A stretch of DNA of 57,514 bases from Caldanaerobius fijiensis DSM 17918 (GCF_900129075.1 NZ_FQVH01000001.1:1-57514), one strand, 5' to 3'. Positions 27,559 through 38,436 are shown, numbered from the stretch's first letter. A program made the numbers and translations. The notes: generated from the letters alone by a model not told the origin.

Positions 27559-28860
27559 TTAATTAATTTTGCCTATTATGTGGTCATCCTCTATAGCCGT
27601 AAATTCCACGGGTATGAGCCTGTTATTTAGAGATTCATCGCCTTTTACTAAAACCCTTATATAGGTATCTGTAAGACCTTCTATATATCCAGGTCTGTCA
27701 TTTACTGGTTGCTCAAAAAGCACTTCCTGTGTTGTCCCCAAAAATCTGGACATATAATTTTGCTTTAATATGTTACCCAGCTGTATCATCTTTTTACTGC
27801 GCTGTTCTTTTACACTGTTTTTTACCTGATCGGGGTATTCAGCTGCAGGTGTCCCCTTTCGTCTGGAATATTTAAACACGTGAATATGACTAAAACCTAT
27901 CTCTTTTACAAACTCATAACTTTTTTCAAACTCTTCTTCCGTCTCACCGGGGAATCCTACCATAATATCAGTGGTTATGGCTACATCAGGTATATACCGC
28001 CGTACCCTTTCTACTATAGACCTGTATTCAGAGGTGGTATACTTCCGATGCATCCTCCTTAAAGTCTCATCACAACCGCTTTGAAGCGAAATATGAAAAT
28101 GCCTGCAAAACTTAGGCATTCGGGATACCCTGCTCACAAATTCATCGGTTAAAAGAGACGGCTCTACAGAACTCATGCGTATTCTTTTCAGACCTTCCAC
28201 CTCGTTGACCGCTTCTATCAAATCTATAAGGCTTTCACCTTTCAAATCTTTTCCATATGATGCTATGTGTATACCCGTCAGCACGATCTCTTTAAATCCG
28301 GCAGCGGCCAATCGGCGTATTTCCTCCATAGCATGTTCTACAGGCCTGCTCCTCACAGGTCCTCTGGCATACGGTATTATGCAGTAGGTACAAAATTGAT
28401 TGCAACCTTCCTGAATCTTTACATATGCTCTTGTCCTGCCTTTATGGCCTTTTACTGTCAGTTGCTCAAAATCCTTCTGCTGCCATATGTTTTCCACCGC
28501 ATTTATCTTCTTGCCTTTCATGGCCTCTTCTACCAGATGCACGATTTCCTGTTTGTGATTTGTGCCTACTACCAGATCTACGCCTGGAATGTCCATGATT
28601 TCCTCGGGTGCGACCTGGGCATAGCAACCCACAACACCTATAACCGCGTTGGGATTAAGTTTTAACGCTTTATGGATGAGATTGCGGGATTTACTATCGC
28701 TTCTGGCAGTTACGGTGCACGTGTTTATGATATACACATCTGCCACATCGTCAAAATCCACCACGGTATATCCGGCATTTTCAAAAAGCTCTTCCATTGC
28801 CTCTGTTTCATACTGATTTACCTTACAACCCAGCGTATAAAATGCTGCTTTTTTTTGCAT
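27559..28860 (-). CDS. mtaB: tRNA (N6-threonylcarbamoyladenosine(37)-C2)-methylthiotransferase MtaB
   Basis: A radical-SAM methylthiotransferase that makes ms2t6A37 in tRNAs reading ANN codons. The N-terminal UPF0004 domain has FYTLGCKVNQYETEAM (about residues 6-21) with three iron-sulfur Cys (C11, C47, C79 region). The radical SAM motif is GCNQFCTYCIIPYARGPVRSR (about 152-172), and a TRAM domain forms the last 65 residues. At 433 aa it has normal length. It abuts rsmE (ATG next to its stop) in the dnaJ-prmA-rsmE-mtaB series known from B. subtilis as yqeTUV. Confidence 0.97.
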   Translation of the reverse strand: MQKKAAFYTLGCKVNQYETEAMEELFENAGYTVVDFDDVADVYIINTCTVTARSDSKSRNLIHKALKLNPNAVIGVVGCYAQVAPEEIMDIPGVDLVVGTNHKQEIVHLVEEAMKGKKINAVENIWQQKDFEQLTVKGHKGRTRAYVKIQEGCNQFCTYCIIPYARGPVRSRPVEHAMEEIRRLAAAGFKEIVLTGIHIASYGKDLKGESLIDLIEAVNEVEGLKRIRMSSVEPSLLTDEFVSRVSRMPKFCRHFHISLQSGCDETLRRMHRKYTTSEYRSIVERVRRYIPDVAITTDIMVGFPGETEEEFEKSYEFVKEIGFSHIHVFKYSRRKGTPAAEYPDQVKNSVKEQRSKKMIQLGNILKQNYMSRFLGTTQEVLFEQPVNDRPGYIEGLTDTYIRVLVKGDESLNNRLIPVEFTAIEDDHIIGKIN

Positions 28861-29591
28861 TAACCAATATCCCCCATCTCATACATAATTATTGAAACAG
28901 TTACAAAACCCGCTGTTTCGGTTCTTAAAATCCTGGATCCCAGTGTCACTACACGAGCTCCCTTTTCCGTGGCCTTGATTATTTCACAATTGCTAAATCC
29001 TCCCTCAGGACCTATAAAGATGCCTATTTTTTTAAAATTATTGTCCGCTCTCATAATATCTTTCAAGTGAACCACGTTTTCAGTTTCATACGGTAAAATA
29101 AAAATATCATAAGTCGGTATCAAATTCAGCAGTTCTTCAAAGCTCATGGGCTCATGTACCTGTGGAATTCTGGACCGCCGACATTGCTTTGATGACTCAT
29201 AAGCTATTCTTCTCCATCGGTTAAGTTTACTGCTATTATCATCCCATTTTACGACCACTCTCTCTGTGATGACAGGAACAATACTATTGATACCCAATTC
29301 AGTACATTTTTGCACAATCAAATCCATTTTAGTGGATTTGGGAAGAGCCTGATAAAGGGTTACATCGATATTGGACTCCACCGGTGGAAGGATATTTACA
29401 ATTTTTGCCGTAACCTTATCTTTATCTATTTTATAAACTTCTGCTTCATAGTCGTTTCCCATACCATCAGATACTATAATGCTTTCGCCTTTTTTGATGT
29501 GCAGAACTTTAAAATGATTAAAATCTTCTTTATCTTCTATTACAACTTTATCGTCAAATATATTTTGAGGCGGCACAAAAAACTTATGCAT
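28860..29591 (-). CDS. rsmE: 16S rRNA (uracil(1498)-N3)-methyltransferase RsmE
   Basis: A SPOUT methyltransferase that makes m3U1498 in 16S rRNA. The N-terminal PUA-like domain covers about residues 1-70 (HKFFVPPQNIF start). The C-terminal knot has FIGPEGGFS (about 194-202) and LGSRILRTETAG (about 217-228), the family's SAM-binding trefoil loops. Length of 243 aa is normal. It overlaps prmA by 8 bp and touches the mtaB start, so all are translated from one message. Confidence 0.97.
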   Translation of the reverse strand: MHKFFVPPQNIFDDKVVIEDKEDFNHFKVLHIKKGESIIVSDGMGNDYEAEVYKIDKDKVTAKIVNILPPVESNIDVTLYQALPKSTKMDLIVQKCTELGINSIVPVITERVVVKWDDNSSKLNRWRRIAYESSKQCRRSRIPQVHEPMSFEELLNLIPTYDIFILPYETENVVHLKDIMRADNNFKKIGIFIGPEGGFSNCEIIKATEKGARVVTLGSRILRTETAGFVTVSIIMYEMGDIG

Positions 29592-30519
29592 TTAACACAC
29601 AACCTATCGTAACCCACTCGCCATCGTACATAATTTCTTCAATAGAAAATCCTTCGGTTTTTAATTTTTCTACCACGTCTTTTTCCCTATCTCTTATGAT
29701 ACCACTGGCGATGTAGATACCATTATTTTTTAAGTTTTCCCTGACGTCATGGGTTATTTTTATGATAACATCCGCTATTATATTAGCCACAATTAGATCT
29801 GCTGGTCCTATTTCGTTCACCTCTTTAAGTCCATCACTCTTTTTTACGGTTATGACATCACTTACACCGTTTTTTTGCACGTTTTCTTTCGCCACATTTA
29901 CCGCCACATCATCTATATCCGAAGCCAGGACCCGGGATGCCCCTAGTTTTGCGGCTGTTATCGCTAATATCCCTGAACCGCATCCCACGTCAAAGACATT
30001 CATTCCGGGCTCTACATATTTTTGTAACATTATTATACACATCCTTGTGGTCTCATGGGTGCCCGTGCCGAAAGCCATACCGGGGTCCATCTCTATAACT
30101 ATTTCCCCATCTTCAGGCTCATATTCCTCCCAATCGGGCTTTACCACAATTTTAGGCCCGATTTTCACCGGTTTGTAATACTTTTTCCATGAATTAGCCC
30201 AGTCTTCTTCATAAACCTCTGTGATGCTTATAGTGCCTTCGCCGGTATTAAGGTAATTCCGCAACTCTCTTATTCGCTCTTTTACTACATTGATCTTATC
30301 CGGCAAATCCGGGCCTCCTGGCAAATATCCTTTAACTGTAGCAATATTCTCATCCACAATAAATCTGTCTATATCTATTTCGTCCCATTCGTTGACCTCA
30401 TCCAAATTTATATGAAAATCCTCTATTACAACGCCTCCCGCACCAACATCATAAAGAATATTAGAAACCGCATCTACCGCATCCCGAGTAGTTTTAACCT
30501 GGACTTCTATCCAACTCAT
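29584..30519 (-). CDS. prmA: Ribosomal protein L11 methyltransferase
   Basis: Trimethylates lysines and the N-terminus of ribosomal protein L11. The N-terminal substrate domain is followed by a class I SAM domain with EMDPGMAFGTGTHETTRMC (about residues 141-160) and VFDVGCGSGILAI (about 173-185), and the ADLIVANI catalytic-loop motif. I start at ATG 30519, 4 bases past the dnaJ stop, as GGAGG precedes it; an upstream TTG overlaps that ribosome site. Length is 311 aa. Confidence 0.96.
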   Translation of the reverse strand: MSWIEVQVKTTRDAVDAVSNILYDVGAGGVVIEDFHINLDEVNEWDEIDIDRFIVDENIATVKGYLPGGPDLPDKINVVKERIRELRNYLNTGEGTISITEVYEEDWANSWKKYYKPVKIGPKIVVKPDWEEYEPEDGEIVIEMDPGMAFGTGTHETTRMCIIMLQKYVEPGMNVFDVGCGSGILAITAAKLGASRVLASDIDDVAVNVAKENVQKNGVSDVITVKKSDGLKEVNEIGPADLIVANIIADVIIKITHDVRENLKNNGIYIASGIIRDREKDVVEKLKTEGFSIEEIMYDGEWVTIGCVLNA

Positions 30520-30523
30520 ACCC

Positions 30524-31669
30524 CTAACCTCCAAATACGTTTCTCATCTTTTCAAAAAAGGATTTGCTCTGTTCATTGACGTCCTCACCACTTATTTCGG
30601 CAAACTTTCTGAGAAGCTCTTTTTGTTTTTCTGTCAATTTTTTAGGCACTTCTACATACACCTTTATCAATTCATCGCCTCTACCATAGCCGTGAACATT
30701 TGGTATGCCTTTGCCTTTTAATCTAAAAATCGTTCCACTCTGGGTTCCTTCAGGAATGGTGTATTTTATCTTGCCTTCTAATGTGGGTACTTCGATCTCG
30801 GCTCCCAGGGCTGCCTGAACAAAAGAAATGGGAATTTCACATATGATATTTTGTCCCTCTCTTTTAAATATTTCATGGGGCCTTACCTTTATTTCAATAA
30901 ACAAATCTCCCGGAGGGCCGCCGTTTATACCCTGTTCACCTTCTCCTCTCAAGGATATAACAGAACCGTTATCTACACCCGCTGGTATCTTTACCTTTAC
31001 TCTCCTGGATTTTCTGGCTCTTCCCGTTCCCCTACACTCAGGACATGGCTCTTTTATAATTTTACCCGTACCATGGCAGTGTTCGCAAGTCCTCACCTGA
31101 GTAAAGCTTCCAAGGGGCGTACGCTGAGTCTGTCTTATCTGACCTGTTCCACCGCAGTATCCGCACACTGCAGGTTTGGTCCCTGGCTTTGCACCAGTAC
31201 CACCGCAAGTACTACATGCCTCTGTGCGTTCAATCCTGAATTCCTTTTCTGCTCCAAAAGCGGCTTCTTCAAATGATATGGTCATGCTATACCTTATGTC
31301 GGCACCTTTTTGTGGAGCATTTCTTCTTCGGCCCGTAAATCCTTCGCCAAAGAACATATCGAATATATCTCCAAAACCACCAAAATCGCCAAAATCACCA
31401 AAGCCACCGAAGCCGCCAAATCCACCCGTATCAAATCCTCCCTGGCCATTTACTCCCGCATGCCCGAATTGATCATATCTTGCCCTTTTTTCAGGATCGC
31501 TCAACACTTCATAGGCTTCGTTTATTTCTTTAAATTTCTGTTCGGCTTCTTTATCGCCAGGGTTCATATCAGGATGATATTTTTTGGCCAGTTTTCTATA
31601 CGCCTTTTTTATATCATCTTGCGACGCATTTCTATCTACTCCCAATATTTCATAATAATCTTTAGCCAA
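30524..31669 (-). CDS. dnaJ: Chaperone DnaJ (Hsp40)
   Basis: Co-chaperone that stimulates DnaK ATPase. The J domain (residues 1-70) contains HPD in [10 protein letters not shown] Gly/Phe-rich linker (about 75-112) is unusually regular, with [18 protein letters not shown]. The zinc region has four CxxCxGxG repeats: [24 protein letters not shown] and CPECRGTG (about 152-222). The C-terminal substrate domains follow. The start is TTG at 31669 with a GAGGTGG ribosome site. It lies 64 bp behind dnaK, separated by a hairpin. Confidence 0.98.
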   Translation of the reverse strand: MAKDYYEILGVDRNASQDDIKKAYRKLAKKYHPDMNPGDKEAEQKFKEINEAYEVLSDPEKRARYDQFGHAGVNGQGGFDTGGFGGFGGFGDFGDFGGFGDIFDMFFGEGFTGRRRNAPQKGADIRYSMTISFEEAAFGAEKEFRIERTEACSTCGGTGAKPGTKPAVCGYCGGTGQIRQTQRTPLGSFTQVRTCEHCHGTGKIIKEPCPECRGTGRARKSRRVKVKIPAGVDNGSVISLRGEGEQGINGGPPGDLFIEIKVRPHEIFKREGQNIICEIPISFVQAALGAEIEVPTLEGKIKYTIPEGTQSGTIFRLKGKGIPNVHGYGRGDELIKVYVEVPKKLTEKQKELLRKFAEISGEDVNEQSKSFFEKMRNVFGG

Positions 31670-31689
31670 TCACTATCACCACCTCAATC

Positions 31690-31718
31690 TAAAACCTGCC
31701 CTGACAGGGCAGGTTTTA
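31690..31718 (-). promoter_or_regulatory. Intercistronic hairpin between dnaK and dnaJ
   Basis: A perfect 12-bp stem TAAAACCTGCCC/GGGCAGGTTTTA with a five-base loop, but without a proper T run on the minus strand. It probably sets the dnaK:dnaJ ratio by partial termination or by protecting the dnaK message end. A second copy of GCAGGTTTTAAT lies beside it at 31728-31739. Confidence 0.6.
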
Positions 31719-31733
31719 ATTCAATCGCAGGTT

Positions 31734-33563
31734 TTAATCAACCTTGTAGTCCGCATTGTAGGTATTACCATCGTTGCCTGAGTTGGAGCCGGTTCCAGTA
31801 CCGCCTGCACCACCGGTTCCACCAGCACTACCGGCTTGCTGATAGATTCTTGTAGACACTTCATAGAATGCCTGAGATAATGCCTCTGTGGCATTCTTTA
31901 TGGCCTGTACATCATTGCCGCTTAATGCTTTTCTTACCTTCTCTATCTCTGAGTTTATCCGTTCTCTTTCCTGAGGTGTTACCTTGTCACCCAGGTCTTT
32001 TAATGTCTTTTCAGCCTGATATATAGCCGAATCAGCGTTATTTCTTATCTCAGCTTCTTCTTTCTTCTTTTTATCCTCTTCGGCGTACCTCTCAGCTTCT
32101 TTCCTCATCCTCTCAATCTCTTCTTCGCTGAGGTTAGTGGTAGAAGTAATCGTGATGCTCTGCTCTTTGCCTGTTCCCAGGTCTTTAGCCGATACGTGTA
32201 CAATACCATTGGCATCAATGTCAAATGTAACTTCAATCTGCGGTACTCCTCTTGGAGCAGGGGGTATACCTGTCAGAGTAAAGCGCCCCAGCGTCTTGTT
32301 GTCCCTGGCCATAGGTCTTTCGCCTTGGAGCACATGTATCTCAACGCTGGTCTGATTGTCTGCTGCCGTGGAGAAAATCTGACTCTTTCTTGTAGGTATC
32401 GTAGTATTGCGCTCTATAAGCTTTGTAAACACGCCGCCAAGGGTCTCAATACCAAGAGATAGTGGCGTGACGTCTAACAGCAATATGTCCTTTACTTCAC
32501 CGCCCAACACAGCTGCTTGTATAGCCGCACCTATAGCCACACATTCATCCGGATTTATGCCTTTATATGGCTCTTTGCCTGTAAGCCTCTTTACAGTCTC
32601 CTGCACCAGAGGTATTCTGGTAGAGCCTCCTACCAATATGACCTTATCTATCTGATCCGGAGTGAGATTAGCATCACTTAATGCCTGTCTTACAGGCCCT
32701 TCTGTAGAAGCCACCAGATCTGATATAAGCTCTTCGAACTTTGCCCTGGTCAATGTGACTTCCAGATGTTTTGGTCCTGTAGCGTCAGCAGTTATAAATG
32801 GCAGACTGATAAGCGATGAGGTAGCAGATGAAAGCTCTATTTTTGCCTTTTCTGCGGCTTCCTTTAACCTCTGCAACGCCATTTTGTCTTTGCTTAAATC
32901 TATTCCGTGCTCTTTCTTAAACCCATCTATCAGCCAATCCATTATCCTCTGATCAAAGTCATCACCACCCAGGTGGTTGTTACCGCTGGTAGCCAGTACT
33001 TCAAATACACCATCGCCCAGCTCTAAAATAGATACATCAAATGTACCTCCACCCAGGTCGTATACCATAATTTTCTGGTTTTCTTCCTTATCCAGTCCAT
33101 AGGCCAAAGACGCGGCAGTAGGCTCATTGATGATTCTCAGGACCTCAAGCCCCGCTATCCTGCCTGCATCCTTTGTCGCCTGTCGCTGGCTATCATTAAA
33201 ATATGCAGGAACGGTAATGACAGCTTGAGTAACCGGTTCGCCCAGATATGCCTCAGCGTCGCTCTTCAATTTCTGCAGGATAAAAGCAGATATTTCCTGT
33301 GGCGTGTATTCCTTATCATCTATCTTTACCTTATAATTTGTTCCCATGTGCCTTTTTATGGACATAACCGTCCTCTCAGGATTGGTAATAGCCTGTCTCC
33401 TTGCAACCTGGCCTACCAACCTTTCGCCGTTGCTCGTAAACGCCACTACAGAGGGCGTCGTCCTGGCACCTTCTGCGTTGGGTATTACTACAGGTTGGCC
33501 TCCCTCCATTACTGCAACACATGAAAATGTGGTACCTAAGTCAATCCCTATTATTTTCCCCAT
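31734..33563 (-). CDS. dnaK: Chaperone DnaK (Hsp70)
   Basis: ATP-dependent chaperone. The nucleotide-binding domain opens with [18 protein letters not shown] (about residues 4-21), has [15 protein letters not shown] and [13 protein letters not shown]. The substrate domain starts at about 370 ([17 protein letters not shown]). The lid ends in a Gly/Asn-rich tail finishing YNADYKVD. At 609 aa it is the Gram-positive form lacking the 24-residue segment of proteobacterial DnaK. It lies between grpE and dnaJ under CIRCE/HrcA control. Confidence 0.99.
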   Translation of the reverse strand: MGKIIGIDLGTTFSCVAVMEGGQPVVIPNAEGARTTPSVVAFTSNGERLVGQVARRQAITNPERTVMSIKRHMGTNYKVKIDDKEYTPQEISAFILQKLKSDAEAYLGEPVTQAVITVPAYFNDSQRQATKDAGRIAGLEVLRIINEPTAASLAYGLDKEENQKIMVYDLGGGTFDVSILELGDGVFEVLATSGNNHLGGDDFDQRIMDWLIDGFKKEHGIDLSKDKMALQRLKEAAEKAKIELSSATSSLISLPFITADATGPKHLEVTLTRAKFEELISDLVASTEGPVRQALSDANLTPDQIDKVILVGGSTRIPLVQETVKRLTGKEPYKGINPDECVAIGAAIQAAVLGGEVKDILLLDVTPLSLGIETLGGVFTKLIERNTTIPTRKSQIFSTAADNQTSVEIHVLQGERPMARDNKTLGRFTLTGIPPAPRGVPQIEVTFDIDANGIVHVSAKDLGTGKEQSITITSTTNLSEEEIERMRKEAERYAEEDKKKKEEAEIRNNADSAIYQAEKTLKDLGDKVTPQERERINSEIEKVRKALSGNDVQAIKNATEALSQAFYEVSTRIYQQAGSAGGTGGAGGTGTGSNSGNDGNTYNADYKVD

Positions 33564-33590
33564 TTAAATCATTCCTCCTTGAATCTATTT

Positions 33591-34232
33591 TTACTTTGCA
33601 ACTTTTACAAGGCTAGGTCTTATTACGCGATCATTTAGTTCATAGCCTTTTTGTAGCACTTCTACAACTGTATTAGGCTCTAAGCCACTGTCTTCCACCT
33701 GCATCACTGCATGATGCTTATATGGATCAAACTGCTTTCCCTCTGCTTCGATCTCCTTTACATCGAAATCAGAAAGGACCTTTTTGAACTGATTTATTAC
33801 CATATTTACACCATCTACTATTGATTTGTTAGCCTCATTGACTTCTACGGCAGCCGCTCTTTCCAGATTGTCCAGTACAGGCAATATAGCCAATATCAGC
33901 TGCTCGTTAGCATATTTAATGAGATTTTCTTTTTCTTTCTGAGTCCGCTTTCTAAAATTATCAAACTCAGCCTGAACCCTCCTGGCTATATCTAGATACT
34001 CGTCTGCCTGTCTTGTTTTTTCATAAAGCTCTTCCTTGAGTTTCTGGATATCTTCGGCCTCGTTTTTATCCTGCTCGTCGTTTACCGGTGTATCTTTCAT
34101 TGTGGCTTCGATGGTTTCTTCTTTTATTTCTTCGGTGTTCGGTTCATCTTGATTTATACTATCCTCTACTTCATTATTCTCTATTTCTTTATTCTCTATT
34201 TCTTCTTGCTTTTTTTCTTCTTGCTTTTCCAC
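33591..34232 (-). CDS. grpE: Nucleotide exchange factor GrpE
   Basis: Exchanges ADP for ATP on DnaK and may act as a thermosensor. The first 60 residues are highly acidic and low in complexity (repeats of EIENKEIENNEVED kind), then a long coiled coil (KLKEELYEKTRQADEYLDIARRVQAEFDNFRKR, about 64-96) and the beta-wing with the family signature around GVNMVINQFKKVLSDFDVKEIEAEGKQFDP. The start is GTG at 34232. Length is 213 aa. It follows hrcA by 21 bp. Confidence 0.97.
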   Translation of the reverse strand: MEKQEEKKQEEIENKEIENNEVEDSINQDEPNTEEIKEETIEATMKDTPVNDEQDKNEAEDIQKLKEELYEKTRQADEYLDIARRVQAEFDNFRKRTQKEKENLIKYANEQLILAILPVLDNLERAAAVEVNEANKSIVDGVNMVINQFKKVLSDFDVKEIEAEGKQFDPYKHHAVMQVEDSGLEPNTVVEVLQKGYELNDRVIRPSLVKVAK

Positions 34233-34253
34233 CGTTCAACCCACCCCTTGTCT

Positions 34254-35315
34254 TTATATTCCATATAGGTATTCCAGCAATTTGCACATGTCCTCTTTGA
34301 CTATTTTAACAGTAGCTATGGCCTTTCGGTAATTCATTCGCGTAGGCCCTATTATACCTATGCTGCCTATAGATCTGCCGTTTAATCTGTATGTGGCAAT
34401 AATTATGCTCATGTCCTTTGTCTCATCGTATTTATTTTCACTACCTATTATTATATCTATCTCATTCTCTCTATTCGGCCGCAATACTTCATAAAGCAGC
34501 TCTTTTTCTTCGAGCAATGACATAAAGTTTTTTACTTTTTCTATGTCCTGGTACTCAGGATAGTTAAATATATTCGTGGTACCATCCATGAATATATCGC
34601 TATCATCGGCTCTCCTTAGAAAATTTTTTATCATGTTCACTACATCGTTTAGCAACGCATCATTGTTAAATTCGGCCTTTATACTGGTGATCAAGTGGTC
34701 ATCTATGTCTTCGACGGTTAAATTTGCTAGTTTTTCATTTATAAGGTTGTTTATCCTGTCAACTTCAAGAGCATCTAACACTGCATTTATTTTAAATACC
34801 GTATTTTTAACAAGACCTGTGTTGGTAAGCAAAGCTAATAGCATATTTCTTTCATCGATAGGTACCAGTTTTATCGCCTTTAATTTGCTCTGATTGACCT
34901 GCGGCGCTAATACCAGTGATGTATATTTAGTTATATCTGAAAGCAACTTGGCAATTTTCTTGATAATTTCATCGATTCTATCATTGGCTTTAGAATATAT
35001 ATCTTCAAACAAATATTTTTCAAGTATATATCTTTCATCCTGACCTAATTCTGAGGTCAAACCCATCAGATCTTTCATTATACTATCTACATAATATCTA
35101 TATCCTTTAATGGAAGGTATTCTGCCGGCAGATGTGTGAGGCTGCTCCAGATATCCCATATCCTCAAGGTCAGCCATCTCATTTCTTATAGTGGCTGAGC
35201 TTAAACCCATCTTGTATTTTTTTGCAATTGTCCTGGATCCCACAGGATCGGCTGTCTTTATATATCCATCAACGACAGCCTTTAAAATCATATCCTTCCT
35301 TTCATCCAATTGCAT
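34254..35315 (-). CDS. hrcA: Heat-inducible transcription repressor HrcA
   Basis: Winged-helix repressor that binds CIRCE and shuts down the hrcA-grpE-dnaK-dnaJ operon; its activity depends on GroEL in Bacillus. The N-terminal DNA-binding part has DPVGSRTIAKKYKMGLSSATIRNEMADLEDMGYLEQPHTSAGRIPS in full family form (about residues 21-66; quoted here by its landmark words). A GAF-like dimer domain covers the rest. Length is 353 aa. The gene is directly preceded by its own operator. Confidence 0.97.
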   Translation of the reverse strand: MQLDERKDMILKAVVDGYIKTADPVGSRTIAKKYKMGLSSATIRNEMADLEDMGYLEQPHTSAGRIPSIKGYRYYVDSIMKDLMGLTSELGQDERYILEKYLFEDIYSKANDRIDEIIKKIAKLLSDITKYTSLVLAPQVNQSKLKAIKLVPIDERNMLLALLTNTGLVKNTVFKINAVLDALEVDRINNLINEKLANLTVEDIDDHLITSIKAEFNNDALLNDVVNMIKNFLRRADDSDIFMDGTTNIFNYPEYQDIEKVKNFMSLLEEKELLYEVLRPNRENEIDIIIGSENKYDETKDMSIIIATYRLNGRSIGSIGIIGPTRMNYRKAIATVKIVKEDMCKLLEYLYGI

Positions 35316-35334
35316 TTGGCCTCACCTCTCATTA

Positions 35335-35361
35335 TTAGCACTCTCTTGTGTAGAGTGCTAA
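35335..35361. promoter_or_regulatory. CIRCE operator
   Basis: A perfect CIRCE element: TTAGCACTC (35335-35343), nine bases, GAGTGCTAA (35353-35361). It lies between the -10 box and the hrcA start, where bound HrcA would block transcription, and it would also be in the 5' leader of the message. Confidence 0.98.
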
Positions 35362-35372
35362 TTCATGCTTAT

Positions 35373-35401
35373 AAAATATCACTTAAAAGCCAAAATGTCA
35401 A
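35373..35401 (-). promoter_or_regulatory. Sigma-A promoter of the hrcA-grpE-dnaK-dnaJ operon
   Basis: On the minus strand TTGACA (35401-35396), 17-bp spacer, TATTTT (35378-35373). CIRCE starts 12 bp downstream of the -10. The -35 lies 4 bp past the hemW stop. Confidence 0.85.
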
Positions 35402-35404
35402 TAT

Positions 35405-36538
35405 TTATCTTAAAAAATCGCACAATACAGTATTGGATACATCTATACCTTTTTCTGTAAATTTGAGGCGTCCGTTTTTTATTTCCAGCAAATCGAGGTC
35501 ACTGTATTTTTCAATAACATCGCCATACTCTTTTTCTATGTCAAAGCGATATTTTTGCCTAAACTCGTCGAGGTTTATTCCGTCAATAAGCCTTAAGCCT
35601 GTGATAATAGCATATATCACCATTTGCTGGCTATCAACATAATCAAATTCATCTATTGGCAGTAAATCTTTATAAACCCTATCGATATAATCTTCTATGC
35701 TATCCACATTCTTATACCTTATGTTGCTGTAATATGAGCTGGCACCTACCCCTACGCCAACATATTGGCCGCCTGTCCAATAAACCATGTTGTGCCTGCA
35801 CTCATACCCCGGTAACGCAAAGTTGGATATCTCATAATGCCTGTATCCTGCTGATCTCAGCTTTTTCTTTGCTTCATAGTACATCTGTCGCTCGGTTTCC
35901 TCATCAGGCAATTTATAAACGCCCTTGCGCACCATATCGTACATAGGTGTATGCTCTTCTAAAATGAGACTATAGCAAGATAAATGTTGAGGTTTAAGGG
36001 CTATAATGGTATCAAGGGTTTCTAACCACAAGTCTACAGTCTGGAAAGGCAGCCCAAACATAAGATCAATATTTATATTGTCAAAATAGGCTAAAGCATT
36101 ATTATAGTTCTCTAAAAATTGGCGATAGGTGTGCACACGACCGATTGACTTTAAAATATCATCCTGCACGGCCTGTAGACCTATGCTTAACCGGTTTACG
36201 CCCAGGCAAGATAAAGCATAAAGCATGTCTCGAGAAAGCGTGCCTGGATTGGCCTCTATGGTTATCTCCGCTCCCTTTTCTATATTATATGCACTCTTAA
36301 CGGTATTTAAAAGAAGGGAAAGCTGTGAGATAGTAAACGTGGTAGGTGTACCGCCTCCTATAAATACCGTCCTTACTACATAACCTTTTAATTTATATGA
36401 GTACATATACAGTTCTTTTATCAAGGCATTTACGTAAGTGGATTTTAAATCATCCATGCCTGGATAAGAATTAAAATCACAATAATAACATTTTTTAAGG
36501 CAAAAAGGAATGTGTATATAAAGGCTTATATCGTTCAA
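35405..36538 (-). CDS. hemW: Radical SAM heme chaperone HemW
   Basis: HemW binds heme and inserts it into target proteins; it was long annotated as oxygen-independent coproporphyrinogen oxidase. The radical SAM motif is PFCLKKCYYCDF (C-x3-C-x2-C, about residues 12-21). It lacks the extra N-terminal residues of true HemN, and the HemW C-terminal winged domain is present (IDGINLDEFRQKYRFDIEKEYG). Length of 377 aa is typical. The start is TTG at 36538, two bases after the lepA stop, the standard lepA-hemW-hrcA order. Confidence 0.94.
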   Translation of the reverse strand: MNDISLYIHIPFCLKKCYYCDFNSYPGMDDLKSTYVNALIKELYMYSYKLKGYVVRTVFIGGGTPTTFTISQLSLLLNTVKSAYNIEKGAEITIEANPGTLSRDMLYALSCLGVNRLSIGLQAVQDDILKSIGRVHTYRQFLENYNNALAYFDNINIDLMFGLPFQTVDLWLETLDTIIALKPQHLSCYSLILEEHTPMYDMVRKGVYKLPDEETERQMYYEAKKKLRSAGYRHYEISNFALPGYECRHNMVYWTGGQYVGVGVGASSYYSNIRYKNVDSIEDYIDRVYKDLLPIDEFDYVDSQQMVIYAIITGLRLIDGINLDEFRQKYRFDIEKEYGDVIEKYSDLDLLEIKNGRLKFTEKGIDVSNTVLCDFLR

Positions 36539-36540
36539 TT

Positions 36541-38346
36541 TTAATCTTTATCCTCCAGCTTTAATACCGACATAAAAGCTTCCTGAGGTATTTCCACCTT
36601 GCCGATCTGTCTCATGCGCTTTTTCCCTTCTTTTTGTTTTTCCAGGAGTTTCTTCTTTCTGGTTACATCGCCGCCATAACACTTGGCCAGCACATCTTTT
36701 CTCATAGCCTTTATAGTTTCCCTGGCGATTATCTTGTTTCCTATAGCCGCCTGTATTGGTATCTCGAATAGCTGTCTCGGTATAGAATCTTTGAGTTTTT
36801 CTACAATCTTTCTGGCCTTCTCATAAGCCTTATCTTTATGAACGATTACAGAAAGGGCATCTACCACTTCTCCGTTTATCAGGATATCCAATTTTATGAG
36901 ATCTGACTTTTGATAACCTGAAACTTGATAATCCAGCGATGCATAACCTCTTGTCCTCGACTTCAGCGTATTGAAGAAATCAAAGATGATCTCGTTCAGC
37001 GGCAGCTTATACTGTAACATTACCCTATTGATATCTATATAGTTCATATTTACATATATACCTCGTCTTTCCTGGCATAAGTCCATAACGGGCCCTACGA
37101 AGTCTGATGATACAATGATAGATGCATCAACTATCGGCTCTTCAATGTATTCGATCTCTTGCGGCTTAGGCATGTTCACAGGATTGGATATTTCCAGTAC
37201 CTCGCCGTTAGTTTTAGTTACCCTGTATATAACGCTGGGAGCCGTCGTAATCAGCTTGAGATTATACTCTCGCTCCAATCGCTCCTGTACAATCTCTAAA
37301 TGCAACAACCCTAAAAAACCGCATCTGAAGCCAAATCCCAAAGCTACAGATGTTTCCGGCTCAAATACAAGCGCAGCATCGTTTAGCTGAAGCTTTTCAA
37401 GGGCATCCTTTAAATCCTCGTACTGGGTGGTATCCGCAGGATAAATGCCGCTATAGACCATTGGCGTTGCTTTTTTATAGCCAGGCAAAGGCTCGCTGGC
37501 AGGATTTTTGGCATCCGTTATAGTATCGCCTACACGGCAATCCCTTACATCTTTCATGCTAGCAGCGATATAGCCTACATCTCCTGCCTGTAACTGATTT
37601 AGTGGCTTTAAACTCGGCGTAAAGGTACCTACTTCTGTGACCTCAAATTCTCGTCCTGTTGACATCATCTTTATAATAGTTCCTGGTTTCACCATGCCGT
37701 CTTTTATCCGGACAAATGCGATAACACCTTTATAGTTGTCGTAGTAAGAATCAAAAACCAGGGCTTTTAGAGGTTTATTTTCGTCGCCTTCAGGAGGCGG
37801 TATTTTTTCCACAATAGCTTTTAAAACCTCGTCAATGCCTATCCCTTCTTTTGCTGATATCAACAGGGCATCGCTGGCATCTAACCCTATTACGTCTTCT
37901 ATCTCCTGCTTTACCACGTCGGGCTGAGCGCTGGGCAGATCTATTTTGTTGATAATAGGTATTATCTCTAGATCATGCTCCAGTGCCAGATATAAATTGG
38001 CAAGGGTTTGAGCTTCTATTCCCTGCGATGCATCTACTACCAATAGAGCTCCTTCACAGGCAGCCAGGCTTCTAGACACCTCATAGTTAAAATCCACATG
38101 TCCAGGAGTATCGATAAGGTTTAAGATATATTCCTGTCCATCTTCGCTGTTGTATATGAGTCTAACAGGTTGAAGCTTTATGGTAATGCCTCTTTCCCTT
38201 TCTAAATCCATAGTATCCAGGACCTGATCTTCCATCTCTCTTTGAGTGAGAGTACCAGTTTTTTCTATTAATCTATCTGCTAAGGTTGATTTCCCGTGGT
38301 CTATATGAGCAATAATACAAAAATTCCTGATATGTTCCCTATACAA
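36541..38346 (-). CDS. lepA: Elongation factor 4 (LepA)
   Basis: Translational GTPase affecting ribosome assembly or initiation and back-translocation. G1 is [14 protein letters not shown] (about residues 13-26), G2 [10 protein letters not shown]3 DTPGHVDF (about 78-85), G4 NKIDLP. The LepA-specific C-terminal domain ends in [22 protein letters not shown]. Length of 601 aa is normal. The start is TTG at 38346 with an AGGAGG ribosome site, and a TATAAT-like box lies about 50 bp upstream in the AT-rich gap. Confidence 0.98.
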   Translation of the reverse strand: MYREHIRNFCIIAHIDHGKSTLADRLIEKTGTLTQREMEDQVLDTMDLERERGITIKLQPVRLIYNSEDGQEYILNLIDTPGHVDFNYEVSRSLAACEGALLVVDASQGIEAQTLANLYLALEHDLEIIPIINKIDLPSAQPDVVKQEIEDVIGLDASDALLISAKEGIGIDEVLKAIVEKIPPPEGDENKPLKALVFDSYYDNYKGVIAFVRIKDGMVKPGTIIKMMSTGREFEVTEVGTFTPSLKPLNQLQAGDVGYIAASMKDVRDCRVGDTITDAKNPASEPLPGYKKATPMVYSGIYPADTTQYEDLKDALEKLQLNDAALVFEPETSVALGFGFRCGFLGLLHLEIVQERLEREYNLKLITTAPSVIYRVTKTNGEVLEISNPVNMPKPQEIEYIEEPIVDASIIVSSDFVGPVMDLCQERRGIYVNMNYIDINRVMLQYKLPLNEIIFDFFNTLKSRTRGYASLDYQVSGYQKSDLIKLDILINGEVVDALSVIVHKDKAYEKARKIVEKLKDSIPRQLFEIPIQAAIGNKIIARETIKAMRKDVLAKCYGGDVTRKKKLLEKQKEGKKRMRQIGKVEIPQEAFMSVLKLEDKD

Positions 38347-38436
38347 ATTTCATCCTCCTACGACACCATATCATTTCATTATATTAATTATATCACAACT
38401 GTATAAGTTTTGAACACCATTGCTTTGATCCGTAAT

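Noticed and set aside
34088-34300. Leu/Phe-rich + strand frame resembling a membrane protein
   Set aside because: It is the antisense of the Glu/Lys-rich start of grpE, a common artefact.
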